The translations under genes and the position numbers were made by a program. A stretch of 64,000 bases of DNA from Streptomyces sp. YS415 (GTDB taxonomy: Bacteria > Actinomycetota > Actinomycetes > Streptomycetales > Streptomycetaceae). Where the stretch lies: positions 62,001 through 126,000 of the forward strand of contig NZ_JAMJFL010000018.1 of NCBI RefSeq assembly GCF_023544665.1. The letters are read 5' to 3'. The number at the start of each line of letters is the position of its first letter. Position 1 is the first letter of the stretch. The notes below the pieces were generated by a model, which was not told the origin of the DNA, did no database searches, and saw nothing but the letters and a program-made list of their open reading frames with translations. Shown here one piece after another: positions 25,831 to 35,404 of the stretch.

Positions 25831-26490
25831 GTGAAGAGTGAGCAGCACGCTGCCGTGGTCCGCCCCCGGACGCGCGGCACCGAGCGATCGGTGGCCCGCC
25901 GCGCCGAACTCCTCGCCATCGGGCGGAGGTTGTTCGCCGACACCTCCTACGACGCCCTGTCGATGGACGACATCGCGCGGCAGGCGCAGGTGGCGAAAGG
26001 GCTGATCTACTACTACTTCCGGTCCAAGCGCGGCTATTACCTGGCGATCATCGAGGACTCCGTCGCCGACCTGGTCACCCACGCGGCGAGCGGCGTCGAA
26101 CTGCCCCCGGAGGACCGGGTCCACCGCACGCTCGACAGCTATCTGCGCTATGCCGAGCACAACCAGGCCGCCTACCGCGCGATCGTCAGCGGCGGGGTCG
26201 GCTTCGACGCCGAGGTGCACGCCGTCCGGGACGGGGTGCGCGAGGCGATCGTCGCGACCATCGCCGAGGGCGCGTACGGCCGTACCGACATCTCCCCGCT
26301 CGCCCGGATGGGCCTGCTGGCCTGGGTGTGCAGCGTCGAGGGTGCCGCCCTGGACTGGACGGCCCGCCCCGGGCTCTCCCGGGACACCATGCGCGAGCTG
26401 CTGGTGAAGACCCTGGGCGGCGCCCTGCGCGCCATCGAGGAGCTGGACCCCGCCCACCCGGCTCCCCGGGCCGCCCGCCGCGAGGCATGA
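25831..26490 (+). CDS. TetR family transcriptional regulator
   Basis: A 219-residue repressor-type protein. The N-terminal TetR helix-turn-helix is at about residues 22-68 (FADTSYDALSMDDIARQAQ, then VAKGLIYYYFRSKRGYY). The remainder is the helical ligand-binding domain. I chose GTG at 25831, which has AGGG seven bases upstream, over a TTG six codons earlier. It is convergent with chiD and follows the small membrane protein by 76 bases. Its targets are unknown; autoregulation is likely for the family. Confidence 0.88.
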   Translation: MKSEQHAAVVRPRTRGTERSVARRAELLAIGRRLFADTSYDALSMDDIARQAQVAKGLIYYYFRSKRGYYLAIIEDSVADLVTHAASGVELPPEDRVHRTLDSYLRYAEHNQAAYRAIVSGGVGFDAEVHAVRDGVREAIVATIAEGAYGRTDISPLARMGLLAWVCSVEGAALDWTARPGLSRDTMRELLVKTLGGALRAIEELDPAHPAPRAARREA

Positions 26491-26494
26491 CGAA

Positions 26495-26521
26495 GGGGCG
26501 GAGTCTCGTGGTCTCCGCCCC
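26495..26521. terminator. Bidirectional terminator between TetR gene and chiD
   Basis: GGGGCGGAG (26495-26503) pairs perfectly with CTCCGCCCC (26513-26521) over a 9-base loop. It lies between two convergent genes, four bases after one stop and 20 bases from the other, and can serve both. Confidence 0.85.
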
Positions 26522-26541
26522 CAGGTCCCCCGCTGGAGGGG

Positions 26542-27789
<1,248 letters not shown>

Positions 27790-27857
27790 CGGGTGTCTCC
27801 TCGTGGGGGAGAGGGGGACGTGCGCCGATTGGCATGAACGCGGTAAGCGTCGTCCGC

Positions 27858-27900
27858 ACAGTAGGAGGACTAGACCAGTTGGGTCAATGGTTCGGACCAT
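27858..27900 (-). promoter_or_regulatory. chiD promoter with paired DasR-type elements
   Basis: On the minus strand TTGACC (27887-27882) and TACTGT (27863-27858) are 18 bases apart. Direct repeats ATGGTCCGAACC (27900-27889) and CTGGTCTAGTCC (27878-27867) start 22 bases apart, flanking and following the -35. ACTGGTCTAGTCC agrees well with the DasR element. The geometry is identical to the chiI promoter. Confidence 0.82.
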
Positions 27901-27943
27901 TTCGCGCGGCTCGAGTTTTCTTGGAGTAAGCGGTCGTTAACTG

Positions 27944-27972
27944 GTGACTCGGTGCCTCCGATCGGGCATACT
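27944..27972 (+). promoter_or_regulatory. Candidate promoter of the acyl-CoA dehydrogenase gene
   Basis: GTGACT (27944-27949) and CATACT (27967-27972) with a 17-base spacer point toward the acyl-CoA dehydrogenase. They would leave an untranslated leader of about 130 bases in which I see no known element. Confidence 0.4.
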
Positions 27973-28110
27973 CACAGCGCACAGCCGCTGGTCAGCAGCT
28001 TCCGCGACCCGGGAGTGCGAGCCGCCGGCGCACCATGTGAGACCTGGCGGAGCCGCCCCACCCAAGGCGCACGTCCGCCGATGCGCCCGACAAGGGAGGA
28101 GAGCGTCGCC

Positions 28111-29283
28111 ATGCCCGACCGCGCCCCGCAGCCGGTGGACCGGCAACTGCCCACGGACGAGGCCCGGGATCTGATCTCGCTCGTCCGCGACATCGCCCAG
28201 CGCGAGATCGCCCCGAAGGCGGCCGAGGAGGAGGACGCCGGACGCTTCCCGCGCGAGGTCTTCGCCCTGCTGTCCGAAGCGGGCCTGCTCGGACTTCCCT
28301 ACGACGCCGAGTACGGCGGCGGCGACCAGCCCTACGAGGTCTACCTCCAGGTCCTCGAAGAGCTCGCGATGGCCCGGCTCACCGTCGGCCTCGGTGTCAG
28401 CGTGCACACCCTGTCCTGCTACGCCCTCGCCGCCTACGGCACCAAGGAGCAGCAGGTCGAGCACCTGCCCGCGATGCTCGGCGGCGGTCTGCTGGGCGCC
28501 TACTGCCTGTCCGAGCCCTCCTCCGGCTCCGACGCCGCCTCCCTGCGCACCAAGGCGGTGCGCGATGGCGATGGCTGGGTGATCACCGGGACCAAGGCCT
28601 GGATCACCCACGGTGGCATCGCCGACTTCTACACGGTCATGGCCCGCACCGGCGAGGAGGGCCCGCGTGGGATCACCGCCTTCCTGGTGCCCGGCGACGC
28701 CGAGGGGCTGAGCGGAGCCGCGCCCGAGAAGAAGATGGGCATGAAGGGCTCACCGACCGCGCAGGTCCACTTCGACGGAGTGCGGGTGCCGGACGAGCGG
28801 CGCATCGGCGAGGAGGGGCAGGGCTTCGCCATCGCCCTGTCCGCGCTGGACTCCGGGCGGCTCGGGATCGCGGCCTGCGCCATCGGCGTGGCCCAGGCGG
28901 CGCTGGACGAGGCGGTGGCCTACGCCTCGGGGCGGCGCCAGTTCGGGCGGCCGATCTCCGACTTCCAGGGCCTGCGCTTCATGCTGGCCGACATGGCGAC
29001 CCAGATCGAGGCGGGCCGGGCGCTGTACCTGACGGCGGCGCGGCTCAGGGACGCGGGACGGCCGTTCGCCAAGCAGGCGGCCATGGCGAAGCTGCACTGC
29101 ACCGACACCGCGATGCGGGTGACCACGGACGCCGTGCAGATCCTCGGCGGGTACGGCTACACGGCCGACTTCCCGGCCGAGCGCTACATGCGCGAGGCCA
29201 AGGTGCTCCAGATCGTCGAGGGCACCAACCAGATCCAGCGCATGGTCATCGCCCGTCACCTAGCGGGTCCCGAGGGGCGCTGA
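28111..29283 (+). CDS. Acyl-CoA dehydrogenase
   Basis: A 390-residue FAD enzyme that oxidises acyl-CoA thioesters to 2-enoyl-CoA. Family signatures are present: CLSEPSSGSDAASLRTKAVR with ITGTKAWITHGG in the middle domain, and QILGGYGYTADFPAERYMREAK with IVEGTNQIQRMVIARHL at the C-terminus. The Glu in IVEGTNQ is at the usual catalytic-base position of short/medium-chain enzymes. The ATG at 28111 has GGGAGGAG upstream; ATG at 28081 is an alternative. No electron-transfer or thiolase genes are adjacent, so chain length is open. Its 3' end overlaps the convergent 82-codon gene by 38 bases. Confidence 0.92.
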   Translation: MPDRAPQPVDRQLPTDEARDLISLVRDIAQREIAPKAAEEEDAGRFPREVFALLSEAGLLGLPYDAEYGGGDQPYEVYLQVLEELAMARLTVGLGVSVHTLSCYALAAYGTKEQQVEHLPAMLGGGLLGAYCLSEPSSGSDAASLRTKAVRDGDGWVITGTKAWITHGGIADFYTVMARTGEEGPRGITAFLVPGDAEGLSGAAPEKKMGMKGSPTAQVHFDGVRVPDERRIGEEGQGFAIALSALDSGRLGIAACAIGVAQAALDEAVAYASGRRQFGRPISDFQGLRFMLADMATQIEAGRALYLTAARLRDAGRPFAKQAAMAKLHCTDTAMRVTTDAVQILGGYGYTADFPAERYMREAKVLQIVEGTNQIQRMVIARHLAGPEGR

Positions 29284-29494
29284 ACTCACCCGGCCGCACC
29301 GTCGGCGCCGCCAGCCGGATCCACTCCGGGTCGTGGCGGCCCGGCAGCGTGCGGCCACGGTCCGCCCAGGTGCGCATCAGATCCCGGTAGATGGGCGGGT
29401 CCTGAGGCGGCGGCGGAGGAAGCGGAACCGATTCTGCCGGGGGCGGCACGAAGACGCGTCGCGGACGCCCGGTCGTCGAATAGGTGGGGGTCAT
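29246..29494 (-). CDS. Small Pro-rich hypothetical protein
   Basis: An 82-residue protein: an N-terminal MTPTYSTTGRPRRVFVP, a PLPPPPPQDPP polyproline stretch, then IYRDLMRTWADRGRTLPGRH and DPEWIRLAAP. The Trp/Arg pattern after the prolines and the orderly length suggest a genuine protein, probably conserved in streptomycetes, but I know no function. ATG at 29494. It overlaps the 3' end of the acyl-CoA dehydrogenase tail to tail. No signal or membrane segment is seen. Confidence 0.55.
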   Translation of the reverse strand: MTPTYSTTGRPRRVFVPPPAESVPLPPPPPQDPPIYRDLMRTWADRGRTLPGRHDPEWIRLAAPTVRPGEFSAPRDPLGDGR

Positions 29495-29562
29495 ACCAGG
29501 GCAACGCGGTGGTGACCGGGCAGGTCACCGATGCACGGAATCGGCTGTGCGTTCGCCGACAC

Positions 29563-29932
29563 CCCTGCGGGCGCGTGGGCCTGCCGGCGCCGTTGCGGGC
29601 GTAGCGGGCTTGCCCGTATCTCTGCGGGCGCACGCACCCGCGGACGCCCCTGCGGGCTCAGCGGGCTTGCCGGTACCTCTGCGGGTGCACGGACCCGCAG
29701 GCGCTTCTGCGGCCACAGCGGTGATCGCCGATGCCCCTGCGGGCGCACGGACTTGCCGACGCCTCTGCGGGGACAGCGGACTTGCCGGCACCTCGGCGGG
29801 TGCACGGACCCGCCTAAGCTCCTGCGGGCGCACCGGACCCGCCTAAGCTCCTGCGGGCACACCCACTTGTCGGCACCTCTGCGGGTCCAGCGGACCCGCC
29901 GACGCCCCTGCGGGCGCACGGGACCCGCGCCA
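29563..29932. repeat. Thirteen-unit degenerate tandem repeat of palindromic 27-30-mers
   Basis: About 13 units of 27-30 bases follow one another in an otherwise gene-free 492-base gap (29495-29986). Each starts near CCTGCGGG and often reads GGGCGCACGGACCCGCC; many units can fold as GCGGG-N8-CCCGC mini-hairpins. Units alternate between two sub-types (GCGCAC-GGACCCGC and CAGCGGGCTTGCCGG). All frames are open because of composition, but the repeats drift in length, so I do not treat it as coding. It is not a CRISPR array, because there are no unique spacers. Confidence 0.85.
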
Positions 29933-29986
29933 CGGCAACCAGTTGGCGTGGCGCGGGACTCGGCGTGGGCCGGTACGGAGGGTCGC

Positions 29987-30427
29987 TCAGGCGGCGTGGC
30001 GGCGCATCACCGGCACGCGCATCGGGCGGGAGCCCGGGCCGCCGACGTGCGAGAACGGCTGCGTCCGCCAGTCGAGCCCCTGGGGGAGCGTCAACAGCAG
30101 GGCGGTGTCCTGCTCCTGGGGTTCGGCCGACTCGTCCGCGGGGCGGGCGTCGGTGGCGCGACGGCCGGTGCCGGCGCACACCGTCAGACCGAAGGGGTTC
30201 CACGGCGAGGCGCACAGCGCGTGCTCGGGCAGCACCTCCTCGTCCGCCAGCAGCGCGATGGGCTGCGCGCAGTCCGGGCAGATCACCCGGTACATCTCGA
30301 AGGTGTCGTACGCGTCGAACTCCTCGTCGGCGAAGTCGGCGTCGGGTTCGACACCCTCCGGCTCGGGCTCGACGACAAGCTGCGGGCGCTTGGGTGCGGT
30401 ACGACCAGGGCGCTTAAGACTCTGCAT
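29987..30427 (-). CDS. Hypothetical protein with Cys motif
   Basis: A 146-residue cytoplasmic protein. A basic N-terminus precedes an acidic stretch (EPEPEGVEPDADFADEEFDA). A compact segment RVICPDCAQPIALL to ALCASPWNPF follows, with Cys-x-x-Cys and a third Cys that might hold zinc. The C-terminus is basic (RPMRVPVMRRHAA). No family is recognised beyond being streptomycete-like. ATG at 30427, GGGGGAGAATCCC upstream. It is divergent from the Lrp gene by 264 bases, and its stop lies just beyond the tandem repeat. Confidence 0.7.
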   Translation of the reverse strand: MQSLKRPGRTAPKRPQLVVEPEPEGVEPDADFADEEFDAYDTFEMYRVICPDCAQPIALLADEEVLPEHALCASPWNPFGLTVCAGTGRRATDARPADESAEPQEQDTALLLTLPQGLDWRTQPFSHVGGPGSRPMRVPVMRRHAA

Positions 30428-30691
30428 GGGATTCTCCCCCTCGGGCTGGGCCGTTCAGGCGCTGCGGCCTCGACCACAGCAAGCACTTCCCGCCCCGTCC
30501 GGGAGGTAATCACGAGAACATCACGGAGCCGGTCCAGGGGCTGTGTCGTTCGTCACATGCCGTCCGCAGGTGCCCGGGACGGTTCGTGCCCCGCGCGGCA
30601 CACCGGCTGCTCCCGGTCACATCACGAACCGGGCATGACTGCGGCCGCTCAGGTATCCGAGGAGGTCAGGGGCACTGTAGGTTCTAGCGCC

Positions 30692-31132
30692 ATGGAGGAG
30701 CTGGACCGACAGATCGTGCAGCTGCTCGTCAAGGACGGGCGGATGAGCTACACAGACCTGGGCAAGGCCACGGGCCTGTCCACGTCGGCCGTGCACCAGC
30801 GGGTGCGACGGCTCGAACAGCGTGGCGTCATCCGTGGCTACGCCGCGGTCGTGGACCCCGAGGCCGTCGGGCTGCCCATGACGGCGTTCATCTCGGTGAA
30901 ACCCTTCGACCCCAGCGCACCCGACGACATTGCGGAACGGCTGGCCGGGGTCCCCGAGATCGAGGCCTGTCACAGCGTCGCCGGCGACGAGAACTACATC
31001 CTCAAGGTGCGGGTGTCCACGCCCCACGAACTGGAGGAGCTGCTGGCGCGGGTGCGTTCGCTGGCGGGGGTGTCGACCCGGACGACGGTCGTGCTGTCGA
31101 CTCCGTACGAGGCCCGGCCGCCGCGCATCTGA
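30692..31132 (+). CDS. Lrp/AsnC family transcriptional regulator
   Basis: A 146-residue feast/famine regulator. The N-terminal helix-turn-helix is MEELDRQIVQLLVKDGRMSY with SAVHQRVRRLEQRGVIRGYA, and the C-terminal RAM ligand domain contains AGDENYILKVRV. Length is typical. ATG at 30692 has only weak ribosome-site potential, and a TAGGTT hexamer lies just 12 bases before it, so the mRNA may be nearly leaderless; an ATG at 30635 is an alternative. The amidohydrolase gene begins 48 bases later and may be cotranscribed. The ligand is probably an amino acid, but this is not shown. Confidence 0.88.
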   Translation: MEELDRQIVQLLVKDGRMSYTDLGKATGLSTSAVHQRVRRLEQRGVIRGYAAVVDPEAVGLPMTAFISVKPFDPSAPDDIAERLAGVPEIEACHSVAGDENYILKVRVSTPHELEELLARVRSLAGVSTRTTVVLSTPYEARPPRI

Positions 31133-31180
31133 CCCCACCTGCGTGCCGGGCGGCCGGGGCGAGGCGGGAGACTGTTCCCC

Positions 31181-32779
31181 ATGAGTGAGCGCAGCCCCGA
31201 GCCCCAGACCGTCCTGCTCCGCCGAGGAGAGGTCCACAGCCCCGCCGACCCCTTCGCCACCGCGATGGTCGTCGAGCGCGGGCAGGTCGCCTGGGTCGGC
31301 TCCGAGGGGGCCGCCGACGCCTTCGCCGACGGGGTCGACGAGGTGATCGACCTGGACGGCGCGCTCGTCACCCCCGCCTTCACCGACGCCCATGTGCACA
31401 CCACCGCCACGGGCCTCGCCCTGACCGGCCTCGACCTGTCCGGAGCCCCCACCCTGGAGGCGGCCCTGGATCTCGTACGGGCCTTCGCCGCCGCCCGCCC
31501 GGACGACCGCGTCCTGCTGGGCCACGGCTGGGACTCCGCCCGCTGGCCCGGCGGCCGACCGCCGACCCGGGCCGAACTCGACGCGGCCACCGGCGGGCGG
31601 CCCCTCTATCTGTCCCGGATCGACGTCCACTCGGCGGTCGTGACCACCGCCCTGCTCGACCTGGCCGCCCTGAGCCGCGTCGACGGCCCCCTCACCGCCG
31701 ACGCCCACCACGCCGTACGCGCCGCCGCGCTCGGCGCGGTCACCCCGGCCCAGCGCGCCGAGGCCCAGCGCGCGGCCCTCGCCCACGCCGCCTCCCTCGG
31801 CATCGGCACCCTCCACGAGTGCGCGGGCCCGGAGATCTCCTCCGAGGACGACTTCACCGGGCTGCTCCGGCTCGCCGCCGAGGAGCCCGGACCCCGGGTC
31901 GTCGGCTACTGGGCCGAACAGGATGTCGCCAAGGCGCGGGAGCTCGGCGCGGCCGGCGCCGCGGGCGACCTCTTCGTCGACGGCGCCCTCGGCTCGCACA
32001 CCGCCTGCCTGCACCAGCCCTACGCCGACGCCGGGCACACCGGCACTGCGTACCTGGACGCCGCCGCCGTCGCCGCCCATGTCACCGCCTGCACCGAGGC
32101 GGGGCTCCAGGCGGGCTTCCACGCGATCGGCGACGCCGCCGTGACGGCCGTCGTCGAAGGGGTGCGCGCCGCCGCCGAGAAGGTCGGCCTCGCTCGCGTC
32201 CGGGCCGCCCGGCACCGGATCGAGCACGCCGAGATGCTCACCCCCGAGACGATCGCCGCCTTCGCCGAGTTCGGCCTGACCGCCTCCGTGCAGCCCGCGT
32301 TCGACGCCCTGTGGGGCGGCGAGGACGGCATGTACAGCGCCCGTCTGGGCGCTGAACGAGCTCGCTCGCTGAACCCCTTCGCGGCCCTGCTGCGGGCCGG
32401 TGTCCCGCTCGCCTTCGGCTCCGACAGCCCGGTCACGCCGCTGGACCCGTGGGGCACGGTCCGCGCCGCCGCCTTCCACCGGACGCCCGAGCACCGCGTC
32501 TCGGTACGGGCCGCGTTCACCGCGCACACGCGGGGCGGCTGGCGGGCGACCGGACGGGACGACGCGGGTGTGCTGGTCCCCGGTGCGCCCGCCGACTACG
32601 CCGTCTGGCGCACCGGCGACCTGGTGGTCCAGGCGCCGGACGACCGGGTCGCCCGCTGGTCGACCGACCCCCGCTCCGGCACCCCCGGCCTGCCCGACCT
32701 CACCCCGGGCCGTGACCTGCCCGTCTGTCTGCGCACGGTGGTGGGCGGACGGACGGTGTTCGTACGGCCGGGCGAGTGA
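31181..32779 (+). CDS. Amidohydrolase family 3 (YtcJ-like) protein
   Basis: A 532-residue metal-dependent hydrolase of the YtcJ/amidohydrolase-3 group. Metal and active-site motifs are FTDAHVHTTATGL (His71, His73), GFHAIGDAAVTAV, ARHRIEHAEM and FGSDSPVTPLDPW near the C-terminus. No signal peptide is seen, so it is cytoplasmic. It probably hydrolyses a C-N bond of a small amide or imide; the family gives no closer substrate. Start is the ATG at 31181. It follows the Lrp gene closely, consistent with one operon. Confidence 0.87.
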   Translation: MSERSPEPQTVLLRRGEVHSPADPFATAMVVERGQVAWVGSEGAADAFADGVDEVIDLDGALVTPAFTDAHVHTTATGLALTGLDLSGAPTLEAALDLVRAFAAARPDDRVLLGHGWDSARWPGGRPPTRAELDAATGGRPLYLSRIDVHSAVVTTALLDLAALSRVDGPLTADAHHAVRAAALGAVTPAQRAEAQRAALAHAASLGIGTLHECAGPEISSEDDFTGLLRLAAEEPGPRVVGYWAEQDVAKARELGAAGAAGDLFVDGALGSHTACLHQPYADAGHTGTAYLDAAAVAAHVTACTEAGLQAGFHAIGDAAVTAVVEGVRAAAEKVGLARVRAARHRIEHAEMLTPETIAAFAEFGLTASVQPAFDALWGGEDGMYSARLGAERARSLNPFAALLRAGVPLAFGSDSPVTPLDPWGTVRAAAFHRTPEHRVSVRAAFTAHTRGGWRATGRDDAGVLVPGAPADYAVWRTGDLVVQAPDDRVARWSTDPRSGTPGLPDLTPGRDLPVCLRTVVGGRTVFVRPGE

Positions 32780-33323
32780 TCTCCGGGGGTGGCGTGCCGC
32801 CGATCCGGTGCCGCAGCCTCGTCGCACGGCCCGCGCGTCCGCCCCGCTGACCAGGGCATTGAGGAACGACCCGCAGGTCGAACGGCTGTTGACAGCCGAC
32901 GGCGGGGGGCCGGTAGGTTCGGCCGAGTCCACCACCGGACGCCCGACCAGGAATGCGTGAACGTTCCGGGAACTCGCCGCAACGCCGCTGGGTCAGGGAC
33001 GGTGTCCCGCACCGGGGCACCGCCACTGGCAGCCAGGCTCAGCGCTCGCACCACGGCGAGTGAACGTTCCGGCCGGTCGGGGAGGTGTGACCCGGGTGGG
33101 GCCCGGGCGCTCAGTAGACAACGGCTTTCGGTCGACCCGCAGCCAGCGGGCCCCAGGTCGGCCCGAAGGGCGCCGGGCCCCCATCCGCAGCGCACGCACA
33201 TGATCCGAAAAGCACATGCGTACCCCACTCTTGTGGAATGGACACCACCATACGAACGTGATGTCACGTAATCGCAGGCCGCGCCCACTATGGTGGACGT
33301 CTGCGGACGCACACGAAGGGGCA
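32780..33323. other. Gene-poor region upstream of ppm
   Basis: No convincing gene in these 544 bases; the open frames are composition-driven. Two exact copies of GTGAACGTTCCGG (32957-32969 and 33060-33072) lie 103 bases apart, and an ACGTGA-TG-TCACGT palindrome is at 33256-33269. A CACTATGGT -10-like sequence lies about 40 bases before ppm. Confidence 0.5.
33256..33269. promoter_or_regulatory. Inverted repeat upstream of ppm
   Basis: ACGTGA (33256-33261) and TCACGT (33264-33269) form a perfect 6-base inverted repeat with a 2-base centre. It overlaps the expected -35 region of a promoter ending at TATGGT and is therefore a candidate regulator site. Confidence 0.45.
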
Positions 33324-33326
33324 GTG

Positions 33327-34133
33327 GTGAACGACGGCGACGGGATCCGTGAGGCGGAGGTCTCGGGGAAGCGGTTCGGTCCGCTCGGCACCGCATTGGT
33401 GATCATTCCGACCTACAACGAGGCGGAGAACATCAAGGCGATCGTCGGCCGGGTGCGTTCGGCGGTGCCCGAGGCGCACATCCTCGTGGCCGACGACAAC
33501 AGCCCCGACGGCACCGGCAAGCTCGCCGACGAACTGGCCGTCGGGGACGACCACGTCCATGTCCTGCACCGCAAGGGCAAGGAGGGCCTTGGCGCCGCCT
33601 ATCTGGCGGGCTTCCGCTGGGGTCTGGACAACGGCTACGGCGTCCTGGTCGAGATGGACGCCGACGGTTCCCACCGGCCCGAGGAGCTGCCGCGGCTGCT
33701 GACCGCGCTGAAGGGCGCCGACCTGGTCCTGGGCTCGCGCTGGGTGCCCGGCGGCCGGGTCGTGAACTGGCCCAGGAGCCGTGAGTTCATCTCCCGCGGC
33801 GGCAGCCTGTACTCCCGGATGGCCCTTGATCTGCCGCTGCGCGACATCACCGGCGGCTACCGCGCCTTCCGCCGCGAGACCCTGGAGGGCCTCGGCCTCG
33901 ACGACGTCGCCTCGCAGGGCTACTGCTTCCAGGTCGACCTCGCCCGCCGTGCGGTCAGGGCTGGCTACCACGTCGTCGAGGTGCCCATCACCTTCGTCGA
34001 ACGCGAGCACGGCGACTCCAAGATGAGCCGCGACATCCTCGTGGAGGCCCTGTGGCGGGTCACCACCTGGGGCGCCCAGGAACGGGCGGGCAAGCTCCTG
34101 GGCCGGGCGAAGCCGCAACCGCCCAGGTCCTAG
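33327..34133 (+). CDS. ppm: Polyprenol monophosphomannose synthase
   Basis: A 268-residue GT2 enzyme that makes polyprenyl-phosphate-mannose from GDP-mannose, the donor for protein O-mannosylation at the membrane. The family motifs are VIIPTYNEAENIKAIVGRV, VADDNSPDGTGKLAD and the metal-binding VEMDADGSH (Asp111, Asp113), with a later GSRWVPGG. It lacks membrane segments and the fused N-acyltransferase seen in mycobacterial Ppm1, as is usual in Streptomyces. Start is GTG at 33327 (GTG at 33324 also possible) behind GAAGGGGCA. fxsA follows 70 bases later. Confidence 0.92.
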   Translation: MNDGDGIREAEVSGKRFGPLGTALVIIPTYNEAENIKAIVGRVRSAVPEAHILVADDNSPDGTGKLADELAVGDDHVHVLHRKGKEGLGAAYLAGFRWGLDNGYGVLVEMDADGSHRPEELPRLLTALKGADLVLGSRWVPGGRVVNWPRSREFISRGGSLYSRMALDLPLRDITGGYRAFRRETLEGLGLDDVASQGYCFQVDLARRAVRAGYHVVEVPITFVEREHGDSKMSRDILVEALWRVTTWGAQERAGKLLGRAKPQPPRS

Positions 34134-34203
34134 TCCTACGGCCGGGCAGGCCCCGTTGATAGCCCTTATCCCGCGCTGAGCCGGGGCCAGGCACACTGGA
34201 CGC

Positions 34204-34761
34204 ATGACGACTGGCGCACCGACTCCCATGCACCCCGCCCGGCCCCGGCGCTCCCGGCTGCGCACCTTCCTGCCGCTGGGCATCGCCGCCTGGCTGGTGC
34301 TGGAGATCTGGCTGCTGACCCTGGTCGCGGGGGCGGCGGGCGGCCTGACGGTCTTCCTGCTGCTGCTCGTGGGTCTGGTGCTCGGCACCGTGGTGATCAA
34401 GCGGGCGGGGCGGCGCGCCTTCCAGAATCTCAACGAGGCGCTCCAGCGGGGCGGCACCCCGGCCCCGTCCGGCGGGGGCAACGGCCTGACGATGCTCGGC
34501 GGTCTGCTGCTGATGCTGCCCGGCCTGATCTCGGACGTGCTCGGCCTGCTCCTGCTCGTCCCGCCGGTGCAGAAGGCCCTCGGGCGGTACACGGAGCGCA
34601 CCTTCGACCGCAAGCTCCGCGAGGCCGGTGCGGGGTCCTTGGGCGGCGCCTTCCAGCAGGCCCGCATGCGGCGGCCCGACGGCAAGGTCGTGCAGGGTGA
34701 GGTCATCAGGGACGAGCCCGCGGACACCCGCGGGGGGCCGCGTCCGCCGCTGACGCGCTGA
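34204..34761 (+). CDS. fxsA: FxsA family membrane protein
   Basis: A 185-residue cytoplasmic-membrane protein of the FxsA family, whose E. coli member relieves F-plasmid exclusion of phage T7. About three or four hydrophobic segments occupy residues 18-125 (AAWLVLEIWLLTLVAGAAGG; MLPGLISDVLGLLLLVPPVQ is the family signature), followed by a charged C-tail. Start is the ATG at 34204. It follows ppm with 70 bases between. The physiological role in Streptomyces is unknown. A 12-base tail duplication and a perfect 17-base hairpin follow. Confidence 0.88.
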   Translation: MTTGAPTPMHPARPRRSRLRTFLPLGIAAWLVLEIWLLTLVAGAAGGLTVFLLLLVGLVLGTVVIKRAGRRAFQNLNEALQRGGTPAPSGGGNGLTMLGGLLLMLPGLISDVLGLLLLVPPVQKALGRYTERTFDRKLREAGAGSLGGAFQQARMRRPDGKVVQGEVIRDEPADTRGGPRPPLTR

Positions 34762-34797
34762 GCCGGAGACAGGGGCCGAGCCGGAGACATGCGGAAA

Positions 34798-34836
34798 ACC
34801 GCGGGCGCCGTACGAAGAACGTACGGCGCCCGCGGT
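34798..34836. terminator. Perfect bidirectional terminator between fxsA and rbpA
   Basis: ACCGCGGGCGCCGTACG (34798-34814) and CGTACGGCGCCCGCGGT (34820-34836) pair without mismatch over a 5-base loop. It lies between two convergent genes and is the strongest terminator in the window. Confidence 0.95.
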
Positions 34837-34881
34837 GTTGTGCTGTCTTGTGCTGGATCGGGGTTCCGGGCCCCGGGGGGA

Positions 34882-35256
34882 CTAGGCCGACTTGCGGCTG
34901 TCCCTCGGGTGGACCGCGATGTTCATCGCGCCGGAACGCAGTACGGCCAGGCGCTCCTCGAGGACCTCTTCGAGTTCCTCGCGGGTGCGCCGCTCCATCA
35001 GCATGTCCCAATGGGTACGCGCGGGCTTGGCCTTCTTCTCCTCAGGGCCGTCGCCGTCCACGAGGAGTGCCTGGGCCCCGCAGACCTTGCACTCCCACTC
35101 CGGCGGAATCTCCGCCTCGACCGAGAAGGGCATCTCAAAGCGATGTCCCTTCTCGCATGCGTACTCCACGGCCTGGCGCGGGGCCAGGTCGATGCCGCGG
35201 TCCGTCTCGTAGCTGGTCACCACGAGGCGCGTGCCGCGAAGAGCTCGCTCACTCAT
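34882..35256 (-). CDS. rbpA: RNA polymerase-binding protein RbpA
   Basis: A 124-residue actinobacterial transcription factor that binds RNA polymerase with the housekeeping sigma factor and stabilises open promoter complexes. The sequence shows the core domain with Cys34, His38, Cys56 and Cys59 (YACEKGHRF, WECKVCGAQ), a basic linker (KKAKPARTHWDMLMERR) and the sigma-interacting helix (REELEEVLEERLAVLRSG). Full length. The ATG at 35256 follows GGGAGGCACG. A sigma-R-type promoter lies 61-88 bases upstream, consistent with thiol-oxidative induction reported for the S. coelicolor gene. Confidence 0.97.
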   Translation of the reverse strand: MSERALRGTRLVVTSYETDRGIDLAPRQAVEYACEKGHRFEMPFSVEAEIPPEWECKVCGAQALLVDGDGPEEKKAKPARTHWDMLMERRTREELEEVLEERLAVLRSGAMNIAVHPRDSRKSA

Positions 35257-35316
35257 GAATCGTGCCTCCCGGGCTTGTCGCCCACAGGACAGGTGTCGCT
35301 GTCGTCGTCATCCGGT

Positions 35317-35344
35317 CAACGTCCGGTCGGCGGTAAAGATTCCC
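35317..35344 (-). promoter_or_regulatory. Sigma-R-type promoter of rbpA
   Basis: On the minus strand GGGAAT (35344-35339) and GTTG (35320-35317) are separated by exactly 18 bases, matching the sigma-R consensus GGGAAT-N18-GTT. It stands 61 bases before the rbpA start codon. Confidence 0.85.
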
Positions 35345-35404
35345 GTTCCGGGTCATGCGTCGCCGTCGTAGCCGCCCCTTGTTGTACCCACCTGCGCCCG
35401 GTTT

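Noticed and set aside
29563..29932. Possible CRISPR array
   Set aside because: The units abut without unique spacers, vary in length and sequence, and no cas genes are near. It is a degenerate tandem repeat.
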